Assembly (NCBI GenBank): GCA_945865175.1
Contig: CAMBDA010000027.1
Location: 1-46,021 of the forward strand
Length of the DNA stretch: 46,021 nt
From: an uncultured Prevotellaceae bacterium
Lineage (GTDB): Bacteria; Bacteroidota; Bacteroidia; Bacteroidales; Bacteroidaceae
Direction: 5' to 3'
Part shown: positions 24,498-32,722 of the stretch, in pieces
How positions within the stretch are numbered: position 1 is the stretch's first letter
Layout of the letters: the number at the start of each line of letters is the position of its first letter
Notes under the pieces: model-generated
Databases searched by the model: none
What the model saw: only the letters and a program-made list of their open reading frames with translations
Told to the model about the DNA's origin: nothing
Position numbers and translations under genes: made by a program

Positions 24498-26141
24498 ATG
24501 ATGAAGAACATGTTCAAGCTGTCCCTGCTGGCACTTGCGGTCCTGGCAGGACACATGCCGGCAGAGGCATGCACCAATCTGATTGTAGGAAAAAAAGCCA
24601 GTACGGACGGCAGTGTCATCGTCTCGTACAGCTGTGACGACTATGGTGCCTTCGGCTTCATGAACTGGCAGCCCGGCGGCCGTCATGCCAAGGGAGAAAT
24701 GCGTCCGCTCTACCATTACGAGAGCAACAACTACCTGGGCGAGATACCCGAGGCGGAAATCACCTATGACGTAATCGGGCTGATGAACGAGCACCAGCTC
24801 ACCATTCATGAAACCACTTTCGGAGGCAGGGAGGAGTTGGCGGACACGGCCGGACTGATTGACTACGGCAACCTGATGTACGTGACCCTGCAGCGTGCCC
24901 GCAACGCGCGCGAGGCCCTGAAGGTGATGACCTCGCTGGTGGAGGAATACGGCTATGCCAGCGAGGGCGAGAGCTTTACCATTGCCGACCCCAACGAGGT
25001 GTGGATAATGGACATGATTGGCAAGGGCCCCGGCAGGAAAGGGGCCGTGTGGGTGGCCATGCGTGTGCCCGACGACTGCATCTGCGCACATGCCAATCAG
25101 TCGCGCATCCGCCAGTTCCCGCTCAAGGACAAGGACAACTGCATCTATGCCAAGGACGTGATTTCGCTGGCTCGCGAGAAGGGTTTCTTCCAGGGCAAGG
25201 ACGAGGAGTTCTCCTTCCAGGCGGCCTATGCACCGGCCGACTTTGGCGCCATGCGTTTCTGCGAGGCCCGCGTGTGGAGCTTCTTCAACCGCTGGGCAGC
25301 CGAGCCTATGGAGCCTTATCTCGACTATGCCATGGGCAAGAACGCCGACAATCCTATGCCCCTGTGGGTGAAGCCCAAGAAGCCCCTGAGCGTGCAGGAC
25401 GTGAAGGACATGATGCGCGACCACTATGAAGGCACCCCCCTGGAGATACAGAGCGACCTGGGCATGGGAGCCTGGGAAATGCCGTATCGCCCCACACCGC
25501 TCTCGTTTGAGGTGGATGGAAAGAAATACTTCAACGAACGGCCGATAAGCACCCAGCAGACAGCCAATTACTATGTGTCACAAATGCGCTCTTGGCTGCC
25601 CGACTATCTGGGCGGAATCGTGTGGTTTGGCAATGATGATGCCAACACCACTTCGCCCACGCCCATCTATTGCTGCACCCAGGGCGCCCCTGAGTGTTAC
25701 AGCCCCCAGACAGCCGATGCCTTCAACTTCAGCTTCCGTTCGGCCTACTGGGTGTGCAACTGGGTGAGCAATATGGTGTACTACCGTTATTGCACGCTCT
25801 TCCCCGAACTGCAGACCCTGCGCGACCAGCTGGACAAGGACTACAATGCCCTGGTGGAACAGACCGACAAGGAGGCAGCGACCATGGACGAGATGAACGC
25901 CCGCAAGTATCTGAGTGCATTCAGCCACAGGGCGGCACAGAACATGCTCAGCCAATGGATGGAGCTGGGACAACGGCTGATTGTGAAATACAACGATATG
26001 GCCGTGAAGAAGACCGACGAGCAGGGCCGCTACCTGAAGACACCAGGCGGCAACCAGCGTCCTGTGGACCGACCGGGTTATCCCATAGAGTACCGCAGGC
26101 AGATTGTGAAACAGGCAGGCGAACGCTATGCCATGCCATAA
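24498..26141 (+). CDS. C69 family dipeptidase (secreted)
   Basis: The 547-residue protein begins with a signal peptide (LALAVLAGHMPAEA) directly followed by Cys25 in CTNLIVGKKASTDGS. In C69 peptidases this cysteine becomes the N-terminal nucleophile after processing, so signal cleavage at Ala24 would itself expose the active site. The DDYGAFGF, NEHQLTIHETTFGG and ESFTIADPNEVWIMDM segments are family features. It is likely periplasmic or surface and acts on dipeptides; substrate is not predictable. It lies 16 bases after nadC and 10 bases before the flippase gene. Confidence 0.92.
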   Translation: MMKNMFKLSLLALAVLAGHMPAEACTNLIVGKKASTDGSVIVSYSCDDYGAFGFMNWQPGGRHAKGEMRPLYHYESNNYLGEIPEAEITYDVIGLMNEHQLTIHETTFGGREELADTAGLIDYGNLMYVTLQRARNAREALKVMTSLVEEYGYASEGESFTIADPNEVWIMDMIGKGPGRKGAVWVAMRVPDDCICAHANQSRIRQFPLKDKDNCIYAKDVISLAREKGFFQGKDEEFSFQAAYAPADFGAMRFCEARVWSFFNRWAAEPMEPYLDYAMGKNADNPMPLWVKPKKPLSVQDVKDMMRDHYEGTPLEIQSDLGMGAWEMPYRPTPLSFEVDGKKYFNERPISTQQTANYYVSQMRSWLPDYLGGIVWFGNDDANTTSPTPIYCCTQGAPECYSPQTADAFNFSFRSAYWVCNWVSNMVYYRYCTLFPELQTLRDQLDKDYNALVEQTDKEAATMDEMNARKYLSAFSHRAAQNMLSQWMELGQRLIVKYNDMAVKKTDEQGRYLKTPGGNQRPVDRPGYPIEYRRQIVKQAGERYAMP

Positions 26142-26151
26142 CCAGGACTAG

Positions 26152-27609
26152 ATGAACCAGAAGAAGGAGGCTACATACGGACATGTGCTCAAGTTTACGG
26201 GCGTATTCACAGGTGTGCAGGGCATCAAACTGCTTGCTTCGCTCATTCGCAATATGCTTTCGTCCAAATTGCTGGGCACAATAGGATTCGGCCTGATCGG
26301 TATATATAGCAACATCACAGAGTTTGTAACCAGCTGTACCAACTGTGGTATCCCTATCAACACCACCCGTCAGTCGAGCAAACTCTATGAGGAGGGCGAC
26401 GAGCAGGCTCTCGAAGCGTTTGCATGCACCGTGCGTACGTGGTGTGTGTGGACAGCTGCCATGGCACTGTTTTTCATCGTACTGCTGTCCCCCATTCTCA
26501 GCTATTTCTTTTTCGACAAACGATGGGATTGCTGGTGGGAGGTGGTCACCCTGGCCCCTATTCCCATGCTCCTGCTTGTCACCGAGGGGGAGTGTTCGCT
26601 GCTCAAGGGCATCCGGCGGCTCAAATGGGTGGCCAGCATAGAGACGCTTACGGCCATCACCACCCTGCTTACCACCATTCCCCTGTACTATTTCATGGGG
26701 TTGCGTGGCATCGTGCTGGCGCTCATCCTCAGTACACTGTGCGGCCTGCTCCTGCACCTCCATTACAGCACCCGTGCCTTGCCCTATCGCATCAGGCCGT
26801 TCAGCATGGAGGTGCTCCGCAGGGGGTGGCCCATGGTGAGGCAGGGGCTGCCTTATGTGGTGGCGGGCATTGCCACCAGCGGCTATACCATGCTGGTGCC
26901 CATCATCATCACATCCAGCGGAACGGTGTCGGATGTGGGGCTCTACCGTGCTGCCTTCACCCTGATGGCGGGGTATGCGGGCATGGCCTTTGTGGCTCTG
27001 GAAACCGACTATTATCCCCGCCTTTCGGCGGCCGTCCATGAAGAGGGGAGGATGAACGAATGTATCAACCAGCAGGTGCGCGTGTGTGTGATGATCATCA
27101 CTCCGCTGCTTATTCTCCTTTCCCTCTGCATGCCCTGGGTGATTCGCATCCTCTACACCCCCGAGTTCCTGGCAGTGGAGAAGATTGCCCTCTGCGCTGT
27201 GTTCTACAGCTTTTTCCGGGCCTTGATGCTGCCTGTTGCCTACACGGCATTGGCCAAGGGGAAGAGCATGGTGTATCTCACGATGGAGATAGCCTACAGT
27301 GTGGTTTCCTGCTTCATCGTATGGATGGGCTGGACACTTTGGGGGCTTGCAGGATTGGGCATAGCCTTGTCGCTTTCGGCACTTTTCGACATGGCCATGA
27401 TACTGTGTTGCTATGGCCGGCTCTACGGATGTCGCCTGCAGCGTGGCACAGTGGCGGGTGCTGCCGTGCAGTTCGTGTGGCTGGCCGTGGCGTTGGCGGC
27501 TTGTCTACAGCCCCTGCTATGGGTCAGGTTTGCCGTGTGCGTGCCCGTACTGTGTCTGTCGGTATGGAAGAGTGTGAGCATGTTCACTTCATACAGGCGT
27601 ATTCAATGA
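26152..27609 (+). CDS. Wzx-type polysaccharide flippase (MOP superfamily)
   Basis: The 485-residue integral membrane protein has a dense series of hydrophobic segments, about twelve or more, and the MOP-type start FTGVFTGVQGIKLLASLIRNMLSSKLLG with a later ETDYYPRLSAAVHEEGR loop. Such proteins flip lipid-linked oligosaccharides across the inner membrane for O-antigen, capsule or glycan assembly. The gene is in a metabolic run, not next to glycosyltransferases, so its cargo is unknown. GDP-fucose synthesis genes 12 kb away are a possible supply route (inference). Confidence 0.85.
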   Translation: MNQKKEATYGHVLKFTGVFTGVQGIKLLASLIRNMLSSKLLGTIGFGLIGIYSNITEFVTSCTNCGIPINTTRQSSKLYEEGDEQALEAFACTVRTWCVWTAAMALFFIVLLSPILSYFFFDKRWDCWWEVVTLAPIPMLLLVTEGECSLLKGIRRLKWVASIETLTAITTLLTTIPLYYFMGLRGIVLALILSTLCGLLLHLHYSTRALPYRIRPFSMEVLRRGWPMVRQGLPYVVAGIATSGYTMLVPIIITSSGTVSDVGLYRAAFTLMAGYAGMAFVALETDYYPRLSAAVHEEGRMNECINQQVRVCVMIITPLLILLSLCMPWVIRILYTPEFLAVEKIALCAVFYSFFRALMLPVAYTALAKGKSMVYLTMEIAYSVVSCFIVWMGWTLWGLAGLGIALSLSALFDMAMILCCYGRLYGCRLQRGTVAGAAVQFVWLAVALAACLQPLLWVRFAVCVPVLCLSVWKSVSMFTSYRRIQ

Positions 27610-27613
27610 TTCG

Positions 27614-28846
27614 ATGGCTACGATAGCTCCATATTCCCGTCCGCTCTATGTGATGGCCAAGCCGGCAGGTGCCTGTTGCAATCTGCAATGTGCCTATTGC
27701 TATTATCTGGAAAAAAAGCACCTCCCTGGCCTGGCCCGCCCCTCTTCCACAATGAGCGATGAACTGCTTGAGGCCTATATCCGGCAGTATATCGAGTCGC
27801 AGCGTATGCCCGACATCTCTTTTACATGGCATGGAGGTGAACCGCTGATGCGGCCGCAGGCGTTCTATAAGCGGGCACTCAGCCTGCAACGCTATTACGG
27901 CAGGGGGCTCCACATAGAGAACAGCATCCAGACCAATGGCACCCTGCTCAACGATGAGTGGTGTGCATTCTTCAGGGAAAACAATTTTCTGGTGGGCATC
28001 TCAATCGACGGGCCTCAGCAGGTCCACGATGCCTATCGTCGTGGCAGGCGCGGACAGCCCACTTTCAAGCAGGTGATGAAGGGCATTGAACTGTTGCAGA
28101 AGCATGGGGTGGAGTGGAATGCAATGGCTGTGGTAAACCGCAGCAATGTGGAGCATCCTGTTGAGTTTTACCGGTTTTTCAAGGAAATAGGGTGCCAGTA
28201 CCTGCAATTCACACCCGTAGTGGAACGATTCTGCAAAGAGGCTGGTGCCACGCGCCTGGCCTCGGTGAATGACACGGCGGGATGCCAGATGGCCGAATTT
28301 TCCATCGATGGCCCGTCGTGGGGGCGTTTCCTATGCGGCGTGTTCGACGAATGGGTAAGGCACGACGTGGGGGAGGTGTTTGTGCAGATGTTCGACAGTA
28401 CGCTGGCCAATTGGATGGGCGTGGCACCCGGGCTTTGTACGCTGGCTGCCGAATGCGGACATGCAGGGGTGCTCGAAGCCAATGGTGACGTGTATGCCTG
28501 CGACCATTTTGTGTTTCCCGCCTATCGTCTGGGCAATATCCGGAACCACACGCTTGTGGAGATGATGTACAGCCCTCGGCAGCAGGCCTTCGGCAGGGCC
28601 AAGCGTGAGGCACTGCCCGCCCAATGCAGAGAATGCACCTATCTCTTTGCCTGTCATGGCGAATGTCCGCGCAACCGTTTTTCCTTTACGCGGGATGGAG
28701 AGCCGGGGCTCAACTATTTGTGTGAGGGCTACCGCCATTTCTTCAGCCATGTAGCACCTTATATGGACTGCATGAAAGAACTCCTGCTCCAGCAGCGCCC
28801 GGCTTCGGATGTGATGGGATATGTAGTGAATGCAGATGAAGAATAG
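27614..28846 (+). CDS. Anaerobic sulfatase-maturating radical SAM enzyme
   Basis: The 410-residue protein has the radical SAM cluster motif Cys22-x3-Cys26-x2-Cys29 (CNLQCAYC), then TWHGGEPLMR and a SPASM-type C-terminal domain with cysteines near 275, 281, 296, 338, 341, 347, 351 and 370 for auxiliary clusters. Asp261 (MFDSTLANW) fits the proposed general base of this family. It converts an active-site Cys or Ser of sulfatases to formylglycine. No sulfatase gene is in the window, so its clients are elsewhere. It starts 5 bases after the flippase stop and probably ends the operon. Confidence 0.92.
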   Translation: MATIAPYSRPLYVMAKPAGACCNLQCAYCYYLEKKHLPGLARPSSTMSDELLEAYIRQYIESQRMPDISFTWHGGEPLMRPQAFYKRALSLQRYYGRGLHIENSIQTNGTLLNDEWCAFFRENNFLVGISIDGPQQVHDAYRRGRRGQPTFKQVMKGIELLQKHGVEWNAMAVVNRSNVEHPVEFYRFFKEIGCQYLQFTPVVERFCKEAGATRLASVNDTAGCQMAEFSIDGPSWGRFLCGVFDEWVRHDVGEVFVQMFDSTLANWMGVAPGLCTLAAECGHAGVLEANGDVYACDHFVFPAYRLGNIRNHTLVEMMYSPRQQAFGRAKREALPAQCRECTYLFACHGECPRNRFSFTRDGEPGLNYLCEGYRHFFSHVAPYMDCMKELLLQQRPASDVMGYVVNADEE

Positions 28847-28848
28847 GG

Positions 28849-28876
28849 AAAATCCTCTCCCGGAATAGGAGTTTTT
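28849..28876 (+). terminator. Possible terminator after the sulfatase maturase
   Basis: A short imperfect stem (AAAATCCT at 28849-28856 and AGGAGTTTTT from 28867) with flanking A and T runs begins 3 bases past the stop codon. The paired core is only four bases plus A/T pairs. It would also abut the -33 box of the next promoter, so it is only a weak candidate. Confidence 0.35.
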
Positions 28877-28877
28877 C

Positions 28878-28909
28878 TTTGCATGGCCTGTTGGGATGAT
28901 GTAATTTTG
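28878..28909 (+). promoter_or_regulatory. Promoter of the tandem-repeat secreted protein
   Basis: TTTG (28878-28881) and TAATTTTG (28902-28909) are 20 bases apart, a complete Bacteroidetes promoter. The start codon at 28948 is preceded by a strong AAAGGAGAA ribosome site (from 28935), unusual in this group, so high expression is plausible. Confidence 0.8.
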
Positions 28910-28947
28910 CAGCATCAAACAACATTAAACAAAGAAAGGAGAACAAT

Positions 28948-29898
28948 ATGAAACGCTATTTCACTACGCTCATGATGATTTTCATCACCTGTATCGCCAC
29001 AAAGGCCATGAGTTACGAACAGGCTCGCAGGGAAGCTCTCTATCTTACCGACAAGATGGCATACGAGCTCAACCTCAATGCCGACCAGTACGACTATGCT
29101 TATGAGATCAATATGGATTATCTGCTTAGCCTGAACACACGTGCTGACCTGGATGGTGTCTGCTTCCGCTATCGTTGTGCCGACTTCCGCGACATCCTGT
29201 ATGACTGGCAGTACAGACTGTTTATGGCAGCCGACTATTTCCTGCGTCCGGTGTTGTGGCGTGCTTCCGGCTGGTATTTCCCCATCTATGCCCACTATCA
29301 TCACACACATTTCTACTACGGTCATCCTCGGGTGTATGTGTCCTACTATGGCGGACATGGTCGCTGCCATTTCAGAGCCGGCTACTATGCCAACCGTCGT
29401 CCCCACTGGGATTGTGGATTCCGTGGACGTGAAATCATCTCCGGCCATCGTGGCGACCATTTTAATCCTGGTCTCTCACATGGCGGCAACCACAGACCCG
29501 GCAACAACGGCTTCCGTCCCGACAATGGCGGCAACCGCAGACCCGGCAACAACGGCTTCCGTCCCGACAATGGCGGCAACCGCAGGCCCGACAACAACGG
29601 CTTCCGTCCCGACAATGGCGGCAACCGCAGGCCCGACAACAATGGCTTCCGTCCCGACAATGGGGACAACCGCAGGCCCGACAACAATGGCTTCCGTCCC
29701 GACAATGGCGGCAACCACAGGCCCGGTAATGATTATCGCATGGTGTCACGTGGTTCGTCTGACCGCTCCGGTTCTCGTACGGTCCTTAATGCAAGGCCTG
29801 TATCTTCTACCTCCATACGACAGACGGCTACGGCAGCCCGCGGATCACGCACTTCGCGTGATGCCTCGCATGGCGAAGGCCGTTCTGGCAGAAGGTAA
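28948..29898 (+). CDS. Secreted protein with five 15-residue tandem repeats
   Basis: The 316-residue product has a signal peptide (about 1-20). A conserved-looking N-terminal domain (about 22-130) reads YEQARREALYLTDKMAYELNL, then YDYAYEINMDYLLSL and DILYDWQYRLFMAADYFLRP. A His/Tyr-rich stretch follows (AHYHHTHFYYGHPRVYVSYYGGHGR). The C-terminal half has five copies of GGNxRPxNNGFRPDN plus a partial one, then a Ser/Arg-rich basic tail. I recall proteins of this type in Bacteroidales but know no function. The basic, glycine-rich repeats could bind envelope polymer, heme or metal; this is speculation. It is monocistronic with a good promoter and terminator. Confidence 0.85.
   Translation: MKRYFTTLMMIFITCIATKAMSYEQARREALYLTDKMAYELNLNADQYDYAYEINMDYLLSLNTRADLDGVCFRYRCADFRDILYDWQYRLFMAADYFLRPVLWRASGWYFPIYAHYHHTHFYYGHPRVYVSYYGGHGRCHFRAGYYANRRPHWDCGFRGREIISGHRGDHFNPGLSHGGNHRPGNNGFRPDNGGNRRPGNNGFRPDNGGNRRPDNNGFRPDNGGNRRPDNNGFRPDNGDNRRPDNNGFRPDNGGNHRPGNDYRMVSRGSSDRSGSRTVLNARPVSSTSIRQTATAARGSRTSRDASHGEGRSGRR
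29482..29730 (+). repeat. 45-base in-frame tandem repeat array
   Basis: Five complete 45-base units run from 29482 to 29706, then a 24-base partial unit. They are nearly identical at DNA level, with changes mostly Gly/Asp and Arg/His alternations, which suggests recent expansion by slippage or recombination. The antisense and shifted frames are also open, as expected for a periodic GC-rich sequence. Confidence 0.9.
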
Positions 29899-29956
29899 TC
29901 AGTTTACCTTGGTTAGCCGAATATTCTGAGCAATCTTTTTTCTACGCATTGATGTT

Positions 29957-29994
29957 CCCCGCTTGGTTGGTGTAGTTCCAGGCGGGGTTTTCTA
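29957..29994 (+). terminator. Terminator of the tandem-repeat gene
   Basis: CCCCGCTTGG (29957-29966) pairs with CCAGGCGGGG (29978-29987), with one G-T pair, around an 11-base loop, and is followed by TTTTCTAT. It lies 58 bases past the stop codon. Confidence 0.75.
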
Positions 29995-30004
29995 TGGCTT
30001 TTGT

Positions 30005-30040
30005 TATGGAATTATGTCGCCCCCTCCGGGGTTTGATTCC
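30005..30040. repeat. Copy of the TATGGAATTATG / GCCCC-GGGG element
   Basis: TATGGAATTATG (30005-30016) is identical to the start of the element at 18.75 kb, followed by GTCGCCCCCTCCGGGGTTTGATTCC with a short CCCC/GGGG hairpin. GTGCCCCCTCTGGGCTT near 43.95 kb is a third, looser match. It lies just past the 3' end of the flavin reductase gene. Confidence 0.6.
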
Positions 30041-30064
30041 TGACCGCGTCCTTTTCCGATTATT

Positions 30065-30637
30065 TCACGAAGGTTCCTGAGTGTAGAGCGCCTCAACCTC
30101 CGCCACGTACACCGTATGGAGCCCGCCCTGTGCAGCACCGTACCATCGGTTGAGGATGGTTTCGTCCAGAAAGTTGGCGGTTTCCATTTCTGTGCGGAAA
30201 AGCAACCGGCAGTCGAGCGTGAGACGGGCCTGTTGGAAACTGACGGCACCCGAATCCAGTACGAAAGGCGTGAGCCCGGCTTCGGCCGGCTTGTCGGTGT
30301 TGCGTCCGGAGCGTGAACCGCACAACTGCAGCGCCTTACGATACTGCTCGGTATAGAAGGAGAGCGTAACCCTTCCGTTCGCGTCGATGAACGTATGGGT
30401 GTAGCGTTCGGGGCGCACGAAGACAAAGACTACAGGCTTGTTCCACAGCCATCCTAGGCCGCCCCAGGAGGCTGTCATGGTGTTGAAGCCTGAGGGAGTG
30501 CCTGCTGTCACTAGCATCCAGTCCTTTCCGATGAGCTGCATCACCCGGCCAATCGAACGGATGTCCTGTGGGGTGGTGGCTATGGTATGGGTGGTTTCGA
30601 GGGTTTGCGTGAGGTCCTTTGCGTCGATTTTTTTCAT
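30065..30637 (-). CDS. Flavin reductase-like FMN-binding protein
   Basis: The 190-residue protein matches the flavin reductase-like split barrel: DWMLVTAGTPSGFNTMTASWGGLG (about 39-62, the FMN phosphate/isoalloxazine region), WNKPVVFVFVRPERYTHTFI and GRVTLSFYTEQYRKAL, then CGSRSGRNTDKPAEAGL. Proteins of this group reduce flavin or act as flavin-dependent oxidoreductases with NAD(P)H; the natural substrate is unknown. No partner monooxygenase is near, and it is separated from its upstream neighbour on the same strand by 114 bases with a hairpin. Confidence 0.82.
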   Translation of the reverse strand: MKKIDAKDLTQTLETTHTIATTPQDIRSIGRVMQLIGKDWMLVTAGTPSGFNTMTASWGGLGWLWNKPVVFVFVRPERYTHTFIDANGRVTLSFYTEQYRKALQLCGSRSGRNTDKPAEAGLTPFVLDSGAVSFQQARLTLDCRLLFRTEMETANFLDETILNRWYGAAQGGLHTVYVAEVEALYTQEPS

Positions 30638-30684
30638 ATCATTAAAAACAGTTTAGGGTAAACATTGAAGATTCGTTGGGTGTG

Positions 30685-30720
30685 AAGGCCCTCATCTGCC
30701 ATGTGACAGGTGAGGGCCTT
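30685..30720 (-). terminator. Hairpin after the TonB-linked lipoprotein gene
   Basis: A perfect 10-base stem (AAGGCCCTCA at 30685-30694, TGAGGGCCTT at 30711-30720) with a 16-base loop lies 31 bases past the lipoprotein stop. No strong U run follows on the minus strand, so it may be a weak terminator or an RNA 3'-end stabiliser. Confidence 0.5.
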
Positions 30721-30751
30721 TACGCTGATAACATGTGCGGTGGGGGCAGGC

Positions 30752-32710
30752 TTATTCAGCCTCCTTGCACACTACATTCTTGAACTCCCAGGTAGCGGCT
30801 GTAGATTCGGTGCTGATGTAGCGGAAGGCCACCACCACGTTGGTCTGGCCTGCATAGGCCTGCAACGGAAGCTGCATGTCGTTGTAGTTCCATGAGGTGC
30901 CGTCGGGCCATTCGCCTTCCACCTGGTCGGTCACATTGGTCCAGGACGCAGAAGCCTTGCCGGCAGCTGCATCAAAGCCTGTGCCCACCCACACCTGAAG
31001 GTAGTCGGAGAGGGGAGTGCCTGCATATTTCTGTGCCTGCTGGAAGGTGAAGACGGGCTGGGTGGCCTTCTTGAGGTTCATTACAGGGCTGATAATCCAG
31101 GCATCGGTGGGCGTGGACACATTGCTCTTGAAAGCACTGGCCTTCATGCCATACGATGTGCTGGCCGACCATACATAGGTGAGTTCACCGATGGACCCTT
31201 CGTACTCGATGCTCCATCCATACTGTTCAAAGATGACAGCGGGGTCGGAAGAGTTGAGTTCGGTGAGCGTCTGGTTGAGATAGTCACCCTTGGCAGCCCA
31301 TCCGTCCTCGTCGAAGGTGAATACAGCGGTCTGGACCTCGGTTTCGGTCTTCAGGCTCCATGTCTGGCCGTTGAAGGTGTAGAGGCGTGCATCCACGCTG
31401 TTCTTGGCCTGATACACCACAATCACCTCGTCGTCGGCCTCGGCAAAAGGAAGCTGGGCACTGAGCCATACGGGCAGCACGGCATCCGGACTGGCCACCC
31501 ACGAGGAACCGAGGGTGGTGTAGGTGTGGGGCTGCAGGGCTTCCACACGTGCGCCTGAGACGGTGTACTCCACCCAGGAGTTGCCGTTGAAGGTGTATAC
31601 GCCTGTGGTGTTGCAGCCGGTCTTGTTGATGGCCCGTGTGGGTGCCTTCTGGGGCGCACTTTCGCGCAACTGGTAGATGCGTATGCCCAGATAGCCCTCG
31701 GTACCCTTCTTGTCGGCGTATGCACCTGCTGAATTGTAGCCGGTACCCCAGAGCATCACCTTGTCGTTGCCCTTGTTCACGATGTCATAGGTGCCGTCGG
31801 CGTTGGGCGTGATGGTGAACACGGGCCATTCGCCCTCCTCCAGGTCACCAAGGTCCTCGATATAGTTGAAGCTGTTGTAGGTACCCTTCATGTACAGGTA
31901 TTGGCCGGCGCCGTTCATCAGTATCCATCCGCCCGGGTCCTTACTGATGGTGAAAGTGGCGTCCTGGGCGTTCTCGTCGATGCTGATGGCCGAGTCGCTG
32001 ATGCGCACGATGTCCACGCCATAGGGATAGCCATAGCTCTTGCCGGGGTTGTACTGGATGGCCACATCCAGACCGTCGGGCACCAGCAGATACTTGCCTG
32101 CTGCGGTGAACTGGCCCGTGAGCTCCTCATAGCAGGGATAGACGGACGGCTCCTCGCCTGCGGGCAGGTCCACCTCGCTATAGGCAAAGCTGACCAGTGC
32201 CATGTCGCCCTTCTGTGCATCGGGGCGCGTTGCGGCGATGGCATCGGACAGCTGGCCCAGGGTGGAGGGAGTGAAGGTGCCTTCGACGGTCACCGCGGGA
32301 ATGCCCTGGAGCGACTGCAGGCGGCTGTCGGCCCCCACGTACTGGTTGTAGGTGACCGTGACCGAACTGCCTGCCGTGAGCGTGTTATAGGCACTGCTTC
32401 CGATAAGGTTCTTGAGAATGGCAGGCACATATTCAGCGGCGGAAATGTCGTCGGTGAAATACTGGTTTTCCTCGACAGCAAGCAACTGGCGGTAGGTGAG
32501 GCTGTCATCGCCCGCGGCCAATGCCTTCTCCCGGTTGGATTCGTTCTGGGCCACAGCGGCATAGTCGGCCTTGGTCATGGTGGCCTGATAATGGTTTATC
32601 TGGGTAGGCTGGTACAGGTCCTCCCGGTCGCCGAAGTGATGCTCGGTATAGTCTTCGCAGGCCGTGGCCATCAGGGCCGACAGGGCCAGCATCATATGTT
32701 TTGTTTTCAT
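30752..32710 (-). CDS. Large surface lipoprotein partnered with a TonB receptor
   Basis: The 652-residue protein has a lipoprotein signal ending at Cys18 (LMATAC). Its N-terminal region (about 20-150) begins EDYTEHHFGDREDLYQPTQIN and is followed by beta-rich repeats. The last ~160 residues (EQYGWSIEYEG, TPTDAWIISPVMNL, YLQVWVGTGFD, VVAFRYISTESTAATWEFKNVVC) match the choice-of-anchor J domain. It is not SusD-like: no TPR-type helices. It follows the TonB-dependent receptor after 12 bases, so it is probably the outer-membrane partner that captures the receptor's ligand. Ligand unknown. Confidence 0.75.
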   Translation of the reverse strand: MKTKHMMLALSALMATACEDYTEHHFGDREDLYQPTQINHYQATMTKADYAAVAQNESNREKALAAGDDSLTYRQLLAVEENQYFTDDISAAEYVPAILKNLIGSSAYNTLTAGSSVTVTYNQYVGADSRLQSLQGIPAVTVEGTFTPSTLGQLSDAIAATRPDAQKGDMALVSFAYSEVDLPAGEEPSVYPCYEELTGQFTAAGKYLLVPDGLDVAIQYNPGKSYGYPYGVDIVRISDSAISIDENAQDATFTISKDPGGWILMNGAGQYLYMKGTYNSFNYIEDLGDLEEGEWPVFTITPNADGTYDIVNKGNDKVMLWGTGYNSAGAYADKKGTEGYLGIRIYQLRESAPQKAPTRAINKTGCNTTGVYTFNGNSWVEYTVSGARVEALQPHTYTTLGSSWVASPDAVLPVWLSAQLPFAEADDEVIVVYQAKNSVDARLYTFNGQTWSLKTETEVQTAVFTFDEDGWAAKGDYLNQTLTELNSSDPAVIFEQYGWSIEYEGSIGELTYVWSASTSYGMKASAFKSNVSTPTDAWIISPVMNLKKATQPVFTFQQAQKYAGTPLSDYLQVWVGTGFDAAAGKASASWTNVTDQVEGEWPDGTSWNYNDMQLPLQAYAGQTNVVVAFRYISTESTAATWEFKNVVCKEAE

Positions 32711-32722
32711 ATATTGTTTGAA

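Noticed and set aside
29482..29730. Possible CRISPR array
   Set aside because: The 45-base units are contiguous and in frame with no unique spacers, so they are protein repeats.
29141..29929. 262-residue alternative frame over the tandem-repeat gene
   Set aside because: Periodic GC-rich repeats keep every frame open; the 28948 frame has the signal peptide, promoter and ribosome site.
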